A stretch of 20,184 nt of DNA, taken from NCBI GenBank assembly GCA_050486105.1, contig JBJHCR010000087.1:1-20184 (forward strand), given 5' to 3'. Position 1 is the first letter of the stretch; each line of letters starts with the position of its first letter. The notes below the pieces were generated by a model. It saw only the letters and a list, made by a program, of their open reading frames with translations, made no database searches and was not told where the DNA came from. Below, piece by piece: positions 7,537-15,475 of the stretch. The DNA is from JAEXNA01 sp050486105 (GTDB lineage Bacteria; Vulcanimicrobiota; Xenobia; Xenobiales; JADMJV01). A program made the position numbers and the translations under genes.

Positions 7537-8882
7537 GCGTGAATTTTTGGCAACGCCTGGACAACCCGATCTTCGTTAAGGAAATGCGGATTGGCTTTCG
7601 AGAGAAGAAGGTCTTCTATGGATTGTCAGCTTGGGTGATCGTGATAGCGCTCATCGCCTCGCTCACCGCCTCTTCGGCTCTGTCCGCAGGAGGCTCGGTG
7701 AGCGATCTTCCGGAGGCGGGTCGGGTGCTCTTCGAGTTTTTGTTCTGGGCGCAGCTTGGATTCCTGGTGATCTTCGCCCCTTCGCTGACCACTGCTTCCG
7801 TTTCCGGGGAACGCGAGCGCAAGAGCTTCGATATGCTGGTCACCACCCAACTCTCCCCTGCCGAACTGATCTTCGGAAAGTTTGGCTTTGCCATCGCCTT
7901 CATCTTGCTAGCTCTGCTTTCCACCATCCCGTTTGAAGCAGTGGTCTTCGTTTTGGGAGGGGTTTCCTTACAGTCGTTCCTGCTCACCAAACTGTCCCTA
8001 GCAAGCCTGGCTGCCCTCACTTGTCTGATTGGGATGACCTTGAGCGCTCGCGAAACCCGCTCGGCCTACGCCACCGGTTCCACCTATCTAGCCTTGGTGC
8101 TGCTCAGCATTTTCGTCACCCCCATCATCGCCAGTCTGCGCTATATCGAAGACGTTCCCGCTGCCGTGACCGCCTGGGTGGTGCTGTTTATTCTGTACTG
8201 TGGGCTGTTTCTCTTTTGGAAATCGGTGAATCACCTGGAAGAGAGAGCTCGACATCTCAAAATCTTGAGGGGGCTCACTCTGGTTTTCTACATCGTCTTG
8301 GTGAGTGTTTCCATGCTTGACGACAGTGTCTGGCAAAGCCTAAGCAATTCTCTATGGCCCCTCTACGGTCCCATCAACTACTTGCTTTTCGGACTGATGC
8401 TGAACCCTATGCTTCCGAAGAAAAGGCTCGAGAGAGAGAGTTTCCGAAAGTCGATTCTCAACAGTCCAGCCCTGTGGATTGGAATCTTGACGGTGGGGTC
8501 CTTTGTGCCGTTTTTGGTTTGGACGGATTGGGAGTTTGGGGCGGCTGCCACCTACACCGTCTTCAGTGGCCTAGGGACCGCCCTTTTTGCTCGAGGGCTC
8601 AGTGCGGATCGCCCCTCGCGCTTTCCCTTCGCCTTGGGCTTTTCGTGGTTGCTGCTCAATGTGTTGCCGGTGTTCATCGGTCTCATGGACCTCAGAGGGG
8701 ACTCCATCGAAAACGATCCGCTCATGTTGTCTCCTCTGGCTTACCTGATTGAAGTCGTGGATTCCGGTTATCGATACCACCAGACTTCACTCCCGACTCT
8801 GGCTCTGGGCTTCTATGCCGCACTCGGGCTCATCGGGCTCGGGCTTGAATTCGTGAAACGACGAAGGCTCAAGAAGGCATGA
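7533..8882 (+). CDS. ABC-2 type transporter permease
   Basis: This is a polytopic membrane protein of 449 residues with about eleven or twelve hydrophobic helices. The N-terminus NPIFVKEMRIGFREKK and the segment SGERERKSFDMLVTTQLSPAELIFGK (split around residue 100) are hallmarks of ABC-2 permeases: an amphipathic coupling region followed by a cytosolic loop that contacts the ATPase. It starts with GTG overlapping the stop of the ATPase gene (GTGA), and the strong GGGGGAGGT site just upstream decides this start. The C-terminus is basic (KRRRLKKA). It is probably a homodimeric exporter channel with the preceding ATPase, since no second permease gene is present. Substrate is unknown. Confidence 0.9.
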   Translation: MSVNFWQRLDNPIFVKEMRIGFREKKVFYGLSAWVIVIALIASLTASSALSAGGSVSDLPEAGRVLFEFLFWAQLGFLVIFAPSLTTASVSGERERKSFDMLVTTQLSPAELIFGKFGFAIAFILLALLSTIPFEAVVFVLGGVSLQSFLLTKLSLASLAALTCLIGMTLSARETRSAYATGSTYLALVLLSIFVTPIIASLRYIEDVPAAVTAWVVLFILYCGLFLFWKSVNHLEERARHLKILRGLTLVFYIVLVSVSMLDDSVWQSLSNSLWPLYGPINYLLFGLMLNPMLPKKRLERESFRKSILNSPALWIGILTVGSFVPFLVWTDWEFGAAATYTVFSGLGTALFARGLSADRPSRFPFALGFSWLLLNVLPVFIGLMDLRGDSIENDPLMLSPLAYLIEVVDSGYRYHQTSLPTLALGFYAALGLIGLGLEFVKRRRLKKA

Positions 8883-9763
8883 GTAAGGCTCTGGCCCGCC
8901 TGATTCCCAGACTCCGCTTCACCGACGAACGTTCGCCTCGGGCCAAGAAAGGTGGAAGCGGGTCTCATAGGTCCCTTGGTTTGGGCCGCTCCTTGGATTT
9001 TAGAGAGTACCGCCCATATCAACCCGGCGATGACCTCAGGGATCTCGATTGGAGGGTCTATGCCCGGAGCGATCGACTGACCACCAGACTCTATTCTCCC
9101 GAGATCGATGAAACCGTAGTCTTTCTGCTGGACGCCTCGGCCTCCATGGAGAGCAAGTGGTCCAAGGTCACCGATATTCTCATGGGCCTTGCCACCATAG
9201 CGGTGCGCCAAGGAGATCGGATATCGGCGCGCGTCCTGCGACGATTCGAGCAAGAAGACCAGGGAACCACAGCGGCCCGCGGCAAAGCGGGCCTCCAGCG
9301 CTTGCAGAGTTTGCTTGATCGCCTGCAACCGGAGGGGCAATGCGACTTGGACTCCGCCCTAGAGCAAGTCCAGAAAAGCTTGCGCAGCCGGAGTCATGTG
9401 GTGGTTCTTTCCGATTTTCTACAGACGGGGGCCGGCATCGGTGGGCTCAATCGACTGCGTTACGGCAAGCATCGGCTTTCCATGATTGGATTCTTGAGCA
9501 GGGAGGAAGCCGAACCGGAAAGCCTCCTCACCCCGGGAGAGTGGGAACTGGCCGATTTAGAGAATCAGAACGGAGAATCGGGACCCAAGATCGAGATCGG
9601 CCCCGACGAGATAGCCCTCTACAAGAAGGAGCTCATGACCCATCTTCAGCTTCTTAAGGACTTCGCTCGCAAGACCGGAGCGAGCTTCGCCCTGCACCGT
9701 TCTCTGCAACCCCTGCCCGCCTTCTTTTCCGAAGATCTGCGCCAGGCGGGCCTGTTGCGATAG
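8879..9763 (+). CDS. DUF58 domain protein
   Basis: The 294-residue product shows the DUF58 signature: DFREYRPYQPGDDLRDLDWR (40-59), then ARSDRLTTRLYSPEID and LLDASASM (83-90). The last is a vWA-like strand with an intact DxSxS metal-site motif. DUF58 proteins nearly always occur beside MoxR and vWA genes and are thought to be part of the same complex; their molecular role is not established. No membrane helix or signal peptide is apparent, so it is expected in the cytosol or at the inner face of the membrane. The ATG overlaps the permease stop (ATGA). Confidence 0.93.
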   Translation: MSKALARLIPRLRFTDERSPRAKKGGSGSHRSLGLGRSLDFREYRPYQPGDDLRDLDWRVYARSDRLTTRLYSPEIDETVVFLLDASASMESKWSKVTDILMGLATIAVRQGDRISARVLRRFEQEDQGTTAARGKAGLQRLQSLLDRLQPEGQCDLDSALEQVQKSLRSRSHVVVLSDFLQTGAGIGGLNRLRYGKHRLSMIGFLSREEAEPESLLTPGEWELADLENQNGESGPKIEIGPDEIALYKKELMTHLQLLKDFARKTGASFALHRSLQPLPAFFSEDLRQAGLLR

Positions 9764-9765
9764 CC

Positions 9766-11706
9766 GTGTCTTGGAGCACTCCACAAGCGTTCTGGTGGTC
9801 GATGTCTCTGGGGGTGCTGTTGGTCCTGTATCTTTTCAAGCCGCAACCCAAAAGACAAGCCATAACCACGGCCTTTCTGTGGGCCCAAACTCAACTCAGC
9901 AGTCAGGGGGGAAAGTTTGCCAAGAGACTGCCATGGCATCCCTTGATGCTGATTCAAGCTTTGGTTCTGCTGGCCCTGGTTTTGGTTCTGGCTGGGCCGT
10001 CACTGCCCTGGAAAAGCCTGGTGCCCAAGGCCGACCGGGTGGTGATAGTGATCGATCGCAGCGCCTCGATGGTGATAGATGGAGCCTTCGAAACAGCCAA
10101 AACCGAAGCGGGACAGGCGCTAGACCTGCTCCTGGGTCGCAACAACAGTGGTCTTTCTGGTCGCCAAATCATGCTGGTAGCCGTAGATTCCGAGCCACAA
10201 ATATTGGCCCCTTTCAGTTCCGATTCCGCTTCTCTGAAACAAGCCCTGGACTCCATGTTTAGAACCGATGTTCCTGCCGACCTGGAGACCTTAAGACCTT
10301 TTCTGGCAGGTCTGATCCGTGATCACCAGGCTCAGATTTGGTTCTTCGGAGACCGCCTACCAGCAGAGTTGGAGTTGCCCGGCCTACAGTTCACCGCCTG
10401 CCGCAAAGCGGTCGAGGACAGCAATGTGGCCATCACAGGCTTTGCCATCACCGAAGCCCAAACAAGCTCAGGAAACCGACCCACGCTCTTTGCCACGGTG
10501 ACCAACCTTTCCGCTTCGGCCCAACACCGAACGGTCATCTTGGAGAAGTTGTCCCTGGACCGACCGGACCGAATCGAGGCCCTAGTCTTAGAACAGACTC
10601 TACACTTGCCCTCGGGGAAGAGTGAAACCCTCAACCGACCCCTCCCGGCAAGCCACTTTTCGCCGAACCTTCCCACACTATTCCGTCTAAGAGTTGAGCC
10701 CTTAAGCACCATGGAGGAGTCGGACCCCTTTCCCACCGACGACCGTGCCTATCTCGCCGTGGACCCATTTGGGACGGAACGCTTGAGGCTGTCTCTGAGT
10801 CCTGGTTGTCGTGCTCCCTTTCTCCTTAGGGCCCTTCAAGCCAACGCCACTTTGGAACTCATAGATTGGAGCGTCCTAGAGCGAGGCGCCCAGGGAGAGC
10901 CGGTGGATCTTCTCATCTGTCAAGACGAAGCTCGATTACCGAACAGCCTCAAAGTGCGAAGCATCATTCGCTTGGCTCCTGAACCAGAGGCTGAACAGCC
11001 GAGTGAAACTCTCTTAGGCAATCCCAGCCATGACTTGGTTCACCTGCCCGATCTCACCTGGGAAAACCAGAGAGTCGTCTTGACTTCTAAGCAGCCCGTG
11101 GGACCCCAGGATCGGATCCTACTGAGCACCAAGAACGGTCCGGCCTTAGTTCTCAAAACCGATAGGAGCGGCAAGCCCACCCTCCACTTCCGCTTTCCTC
11201 TGGAGCGCTCCAGCCTGCCTCTGAGCCCCGTGCTACCGATAATCGTTGGACGCTTTTTGGATTCTCAAAGCCTAGGGTCCGGAGCCCGACAAACCACCAC
11301 CACAGATACGGCAGCTCGGCTGAGTCGCCCAACTGCAGAGGTGTGGAGAGGAGAATTGGCACTCGAGGCTCTGACGGAATCGGCCCGAGCGAGCTTTCCT
11401 CCCCGCCGCATCTCAGCCCAAGACAACCATCTGCCACGCCTAACTCAAACGGGAATCTACCGTTTGCGGCCAACAGCCCAAAAAGACGTGCCTCCCCTGC
11501 TGATCGCCGTCAACCTGAGATCATCCCAAGAAAGCCCTTTGACTGCCACAATCAACGACTGGAGTAGCAGCGCGGATCGCTCTCAGGACAACTCGGCTCA
11601 TCAAGAACGCGAGCCTACCCGCCCTTTGGCCTGGCCCTTCTTGCTGCTGGCCTTTCTTCTGCTGCTTTGGGAAGGGCAGCTATTCCTGCATCGAGGTCGT
11701 CCGTGA
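9766..11706 (+). CDS. BatA-like membrane protein with vWA domain
   Basis: Of 646 residues, the N-terminus carries two membrane helices (about 9-24 and 60-78) separated by FKPQPKRQ, the BatA N-terminal arrangement. A vWA domain follows (about 91-215) with the metal-site motif DRSASM (97-102) and a second metal-loop candidate in TDVPADLET. The middle is an extracytoplasmic beta-rich region, and a last helix (about 623-640) sits just before the C-terminus (HRGRP). Start is GTG, two bases after the DUF58 stop; no strong ribosome site is seen, so reinitiation is likely. vWA domains of this type are believed to bind protein partners through a divalent metal and are natural clients of the MoxR ATPase. 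The substrate or partner is unknown. Confidence 0.86.
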   Translation: MSWSTPQAFWWSMSLGVLLVLYLFKPQPKRQAITTAFLWAQTQLSSQGGKFAKRLPWHPLMLIQALVLLALVLVLAGPSLPWKSLVPKADRVVIVIDRSASMVIDGAFETAKTEAGQALDLLLGRNNSGLSGRQIMLVAVDSEPQILAPFSSDSASLKQALDSMFRTDVPADLETLRPFLAGLIRDHQAQIWFFGDRLPAELELPGLQFTACRKAVEDSNVAITGFAITEAQTSSGNRPTLFATVTNLSASAQHRTVILEKLSLDRPDRIEALVLEQTLHLPSGKSETLNRPLPASHFSPNLPTLFRLRVEPLSTMEESDPFPTDDRAYLAVDPFGTERLRLSLSPGCRAPFLLRALQANATLELIDWSVLERGAQGEPVDLLICQDEARLPNSLKVRSIIRLAPEPEAEQPSETLLGNPSHDLVHLPDLTWENQRVVLTSKQPVGPQDRILLSTKNGPALVLKTDRSGKPTLHFRFPLERSSLPLSPVLPIIVGRFLDSQSLGSGARQTTTTDTAARLSRPTAEVWRGELALEALTESARASFPPRRISAQDNHLPRLTQTGIYRLRPTAQKDVPPLLIAVNLRSSQESPLTATINDWSSSADRSQDNSAHQEREPTRPLAWPFLLLAFLLLLWEGQLFLHRGRP

Positions 11707-14555
11707 GTTTGTCGGTGACTCATCCTGCGGCTTTGTTGCTGCTCGTTTTCGTGCCGCTCTTGGCTCGAAGGTGGGGGCGGGTTCCCATGTCCCTATCTCC
11801 CTTCCGAAGGAGGATGACCCTTGCTCTGCGCTCGCTCACTCTGGCCTGCCTGGCTTTGGCCTTGTCGGGTGCCACTTTCTCGGTGAAAAGCAACGACCTC
11901 ACGGTGGTCTTTCTCTTGGATCGAAGTCTGTCCACAGGAGCAGAAAGCGAGCCCTGGCAAAGAAGCTTCATCGAAACCGCCCTTCAAGGCGCCGACTCAA
12001 AAAGTCGCTTTGGGATCGTCACTTTCGGCCGAGACTCAAGCGTCGAGCGTCGGGTGGGGACGGCACAAGGGGCTCAACTCGAACGATTTTCTGCCGTGGT
12101 GGACCGCCAGGCCACCAACCTAACGAGCGCCCTGCGTTCGGCCAGCACCATCTTTCCAGGCGACACCGGCCGTCGTTTGGTGCTGTTGAGCGACGGTCGC
12201 AGCACCGAGGCCGGCGCCCTCGATGAGAGCTTGGCGCTCTCCGCCGCAGGCATCGAACTTTGGACCGTGCCCCTTCCCGAAGACGAGACACCCGATCTGG
12301 CTCTAACTCAATTGCGAACTCCTTCTCAGCTCGCCGTAGACGAGCCCTTCCTTCTCAATTTGGTGATAGAGAGTCGAAAAATCTCTCAGGCCGAACTCTT
12401 GCTTAGCCTGAATGGGAGACCGCATCAACGTCTGAGCTTGGAACTTCGAGATGGTCCGAACCTTTTTCTGCTGCCTCAGAAGATCGGCGAAAGCGGTCCG
12501 GTGCAATTCGAGGCCCGCCTGCTCACCCCTGAAGACTCTCGCTTGGAAAACAATCGTGGTGAGGCCCTGATCAATGTGGGAGACCGGCATCGGATCTTGA
12601 TCTTGCGATCCGCTGAGCGTCTTGCTGAAGGGCCCAGCCCTCTGAGGACGCTGCTGGAAGGCGCGGGCCTTGAAGTCTCTGAGCTTTCTCCCCAAACCTT
12701 GCCCCGCCGACTGGGAGCTTGGAGAGATGTCTCCAGCATCCTGGTGGAAGACGTCAGCGCGTTGGATTGGGAGCTCGAGCAGCAAAAGCTGGTCTCTCTT
12801 CTGGTTCGAGATGCAGGGACCGGACTGATGATGACCGGGGGAACTTCGTCCTTCGGTATCGGCGGTTACCAGGGCAGCCCTCTGGAAGCTCTCTTGCCTG
12901 TAAACCTGGCCATCAGACGACCCGAAAATGAAGCCCTGGCCGCCTTGATCTTGCTGTTGGACAAGTCGGGGTCTATGACCGGAAGACCCATAGAGATGGC
13001 CCGAGAAGCAGCCATCGCTGCCGGTCGAACCTTGAGTTCCGAGGACGAATTGGGGGTGGTAGGTTTCGACTCTGCCGCACGATGGCTCTACCGACTCCAG
13101 CCCCGAGGAAACGGGCGGACGTTCGAACGGGCGGTGGCCGGTCTGCGCGCGGGTGGAGGCACGGACCTCTATCCGGCCTTGCAGCAAGCCTTGGCGCAGA
13201 TGGCCGGCAGCGAAGCCGCCCTCAAACACCTCATGGTGCTCTCTGATGGTGCGGTCAATCCCGCCGACTTCGACCCCTTATTAGAAGACGCCGTGAAGCA
13301 AAGGATCACCATCTCGGCGGTAGCTTTGGGTGACGGTGCCGACATTCGCTTCCTTGAAGACTTGACGACCAAAGGCAAAGGACGTCTGTACGTGGTTCCT
13401 GAGAACAGCGGTACCCTGCCCCAAGTGTTCGTTCGCGACACCATGCTCGCAACCGGCGGAGGGGTGTACGAAAAACCAACCAAAGTGGAAGCCCTCCCCG
13501 GTGGACCGTATCAGAGTGTCCTTTCCAACTCTTCAATTGAGAGCGCTCCTCCCTTAGCCGGCTACACCTTAACCGGCCTGAAGGGCGGCACCGCCCAAAC
13601 CCTCTTAATAAGCGATCAGGGTGACCCCATCCTGGCCCTGGGTCGCGGGGGCTTGGGGCGAACGGCAGCCTGGACCTCCGATCTTGGTGAGCCTTGGGCG
13701 GCCTCGTGGAAAAATCATTCTTCCCACCAAACAAGCGATCTGCTCTCGATGCTCCTATTGCGAGCGGTTCGAGCCATCAATGCACCCGGAACGGTGGAGC
13801 GACGAACCGCAGGCTATCGCTTGGAGGTCACGTCTTCCTCACGGGGTGACACCTGGAGTTGCCAGGTCAACATCTCCTCCCGCCTTCCGCTGGCTGGTCC
13901 GGTGCGCGTGGCCTTGCTCAGCCCCACCGGCTCTACCACCGAAATGGTGCTGACTCCAGACACTCCCTTTTCAGCCCGAGGTGTTCTTCCCTGGAGCCAT
14001 AGTGGAAGCGGCTTAGCGTTGGCCTCAACTTTGGAAGGTGATCTGCTGGACAAAGTTAGCTTTGCCGTGCCGGTGGCACCGGAACTGCAGTTCTTGGGAG
14101 TGGATCACGCTATCCTCCGAGACTTAGCTCAGGCCAACGGCGGAAGCTACCACCCTGACCCCCAAGAAGTTTTCCGCCGGAAACCTATACCGGTGAGCAA
14201 TCGCAGGTCCTTGGAGAGAGCCCTGGTCCAACTCTCGATTTTCTTGCTGCTGTTAGAAGTGGCGGTGCGCCGGTTGCCTTGGAAAACCCGGAGAAGGCCA
14301 CTGCTGTCTGCCGAGGTCTCCGAGCGGCTCGAAACCAGCAGCAGCCAGATCGCCGCCCTCAAGAAGCGTAAATCCGAGGTTCGACGCCCGCCGCCCCCGG
14401 CGACACCGGAGCAGCCTTCCGCCCTTCCGGCGGCAATCCGCTGGGAAGAGCGAGAGGCGCTCCCAAGTGTTCCGAGCTTAGAATCCGAACAAAGCAACAC
14501 CTTAGCTCGCCTGAAGAAAAAGAAGCGAGAGCACCGCGACCAAAACCCCTCCTGA
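11703..14555 (+). CDS. Large membrane protein with two vWA domains and a central GATase-like domain
   Basis: The product has 950 residues. Two N-terminal helices (about 8-21 and 41-57) precede vWA domain 1 (66-200), with DRSLS (73-77), TNLTSAL (138-144) and LSDGRS, a complete MIDAS site. A beta domain (200-290) leads to a GATase-like domain (295-400) with TGGTSSFGIGGY and GSPLEALLPV but no nucleophilic cysteine. vWA domain 2 (410-580) has DKSGSM (420-425), GGTDLYPAL and LSDGAV, also complete. A beta-rich region follows, then one helix (about 840-855) and a basic, proline-rich cytosolic tail. The GTG start overlaps the previous stop (GTGA), with GAGG about 8 bases upstream; a TTG twelve codons earlier is possible but less likely. 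It is probably the main extracytoplasmic platform of the cluster. Confidence 0.88.
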   Translation: MSLSVTHPAALLLLVFVPLLARRWGRVPMSLSPFRRRMTLALRSLTLACLALALSGATFSVKSNDLTVVFLLDRSLSTGAESEPWQRSFIETALQGADSKSRFGIVTFGRDSSVERRVGTAQGAQLERFSAVVDRQATNLTSALRSASTIFPGDTGRRLVLLSDGRSTEAGALDESLALSAAGIELWTVPLPEDETPDLALTQLRTPSQLAVDEPFLLNLVIESRKISQAELLLSLNGRPHQRLSLELRDGPNLFLLPQKIGESGPVQFEARLLTPEDSRLENNRGEALINVGDRHRILILRSAERLAEGPSPLRTLLEGAGLEVSELSPQTLPRRLGAWRDVSSILVEDVSALDWELEQQKLVSLLVRDAGTGLMMTGGTSSFGIGGYQGSPLEALLPVNLAIRRPENEALAALILLLDKSGSMTGRPIEMAREAAIAAGRTLSSEDELGVVGFDSAARWLYRLQPRGNGRTFERAVAGLRAGGGTDLYPALQQALAQMAGSEAALKHLMVLSDGAVNPADFDPLLEDAVKQRITISAVALGDGADIRFLEDLTTKGKGRLYVVPENSGTLPQVFVRDTMLATGGGVYEKPTKVEALPGGPYQSVLSNSSIESAPPLAGYTLTGLKGGTAQTLLISDQGDPILALGRGGLGRTAAWTSDLGEPWAASWKNHSSHQTSDLLSMLLLRAVRAINAPGTVERRTAGYRLEVTSSSRGDTWSCQVNISSRLPLAGPVRVALLSPTGSTTEMVLTPDTPFSARGVLPWSHSGSGLALASTLEGDLLDKVSFAVPVAPELQFLGVDHAILRDLAQANGGSYHPDPQEVFRRKPIPVSNRRSLERALVQLSIFLLLLEVAVRRLPWKTRRRPLLSAEVSERLETSSSQIAALKKRKSEVRRPPPPATPEQPSALPAAIRWEEREALPSVPSLESEQSNTLARLKKKKREHRDQNPS

Positions 14556-14609
14556 CGACCAGGCCAACTCTCCGTTTCAACCTGATCATGCTCCGGGTAG
14601 GGTTTGGAT

Positions 14610-15449
14610 ATGAATAATTTAGTTGCAAACTTTGAAACTCCTGAACAATTGAGTCGCTGGTACGACGCCTATATGCCTCTGGTCTTTAATCTTGGCTACG
14701 GCTTGTTTATTCTCATCATTGGGTGGGCGGTAGCAAAGCGAATCAATCGCGTTATTCTGACTGGGCTCCGAGGAGCCAAAATCGACGAGGCGCTCTGCCG
14801 CTTTTTGAGTTCCATGGCTCAATACTGTGTGCTGGCGGCGGTGGTGATAGCCGCTCTTAATCGCTTGGGATTCCAAACGACATCGCTGGTGGCTTTGCTG
14901 GCTTCAGCGGGCTTGGCCATTAGTCTGGCCCTCCAAGGGAGTCTTTCCAGCTTTGCCGCAGGAGTCATGATCTTGTTCTTTCGCCCTTTCACTCTGGGCG
15001 ACTACGTGCAACTCTCCGGCCACCACGGCCTGATCGACGACATCGGGTTGTTTCAGACCACTTTGGCTTGTTTTGAAGGCGAGACGGTGATCATCCCCAA
15101 CAGCGCCATTATGACGGCCCCTATAATCAACTATTCGACTCGGGGAGTGCGTAGAGCGACCATCACAGTAGGAGTGGCCTATGGGGTGGATGTGCCCACC
15201 ACCATCGAGAAACTTAAGGCCGCAGCGAACTCTGTGGAAACCGGTCTGCAGGACCCTCCACTTTTTCTGCAATTCTTTGAGCTCGGAGCCTCATCCCTGG
15301 ACTTCAGAGTGGGCTTGTGGTGTCATGCCCAGGATTTCGGAGCAACCATCACCGCACTGCGGACGGCCATCTACAACGAACTCAACAATGCCGGAATTGA
15401 GATTCCCTTCCAGCAGATCGTTGTTCATCAAGCTGAAGCTGCTGCCTGA
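14610..15449 (+). CDS. mscS: Small-conductance mechanosensitive channel MscS
   Basis: This is a 279-residue channel, near the E. coli MscS length (286). It opens under membrane tension to release solutes during osmotic downshock. Three helices are seen: TM1 27-45, TM2 66-85 and the pore helix TM3 about 90-124, with the family pattern LLASAGLAISLALQGSLSS followed by FFRPFTLGDYV. The cytoplasmic vestibule carries VIIPNSAI, INYSTRGVRR and the LGASSLDF strand. ATG is chosen over a TTG two codons upstream, as GGGTAGGG lies at suitable distance and the N-terminus then fits. It begins 54 bp after the large vWA gene with no terminator between, so it may be read with that cluster. Functional link to the cluster is not implied. 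Confidence 0.95.
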   Translation: MNNLVANFETPEQLSRWYDAYMPLVFNLGYGLFILIIGWAVAKRINRVILTGLRGAKIDEALCRFLSSMAQYCVLAAVVIAALNRLGFQTTSLVALLASAGLAISLALQGSLSSFAAGVMILFFRPFTLGDYVQLSGHHGLIDDIGLFQTTLACFEGETVIIPNSAIMTAPIINYSTRGVRRATITVGVAYGVDVPTTIEKLKAAANSVETGLQDPPLFLQFFELGASSLDFRVGLWCHAQDFGATITALRTAIYNELNNAGIEIPFQQIVVHQAEAAA

Positions 15450-15475
15450 GGGCTCTGAGTGGCCCCGCCCCTCGT

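Noticed and set aside
11667..11702. TTG start twelve codons before the GTG of the 950-residue protein.
   Set aside because: The GTGA overlap with the previous stop and GAGG upstream match the pattern of the other junctions in the cluster, and the added residues break the N-terminal hydrophobic start.
12303..13229. 308-codon open frame on the strand opposite the large vWA gene.
   Set aside because: It is antisense to conserved vWA and GATase-like coding sequence, with no domain or ribosome site; GC-rich codon use leaves such shadow frames open.
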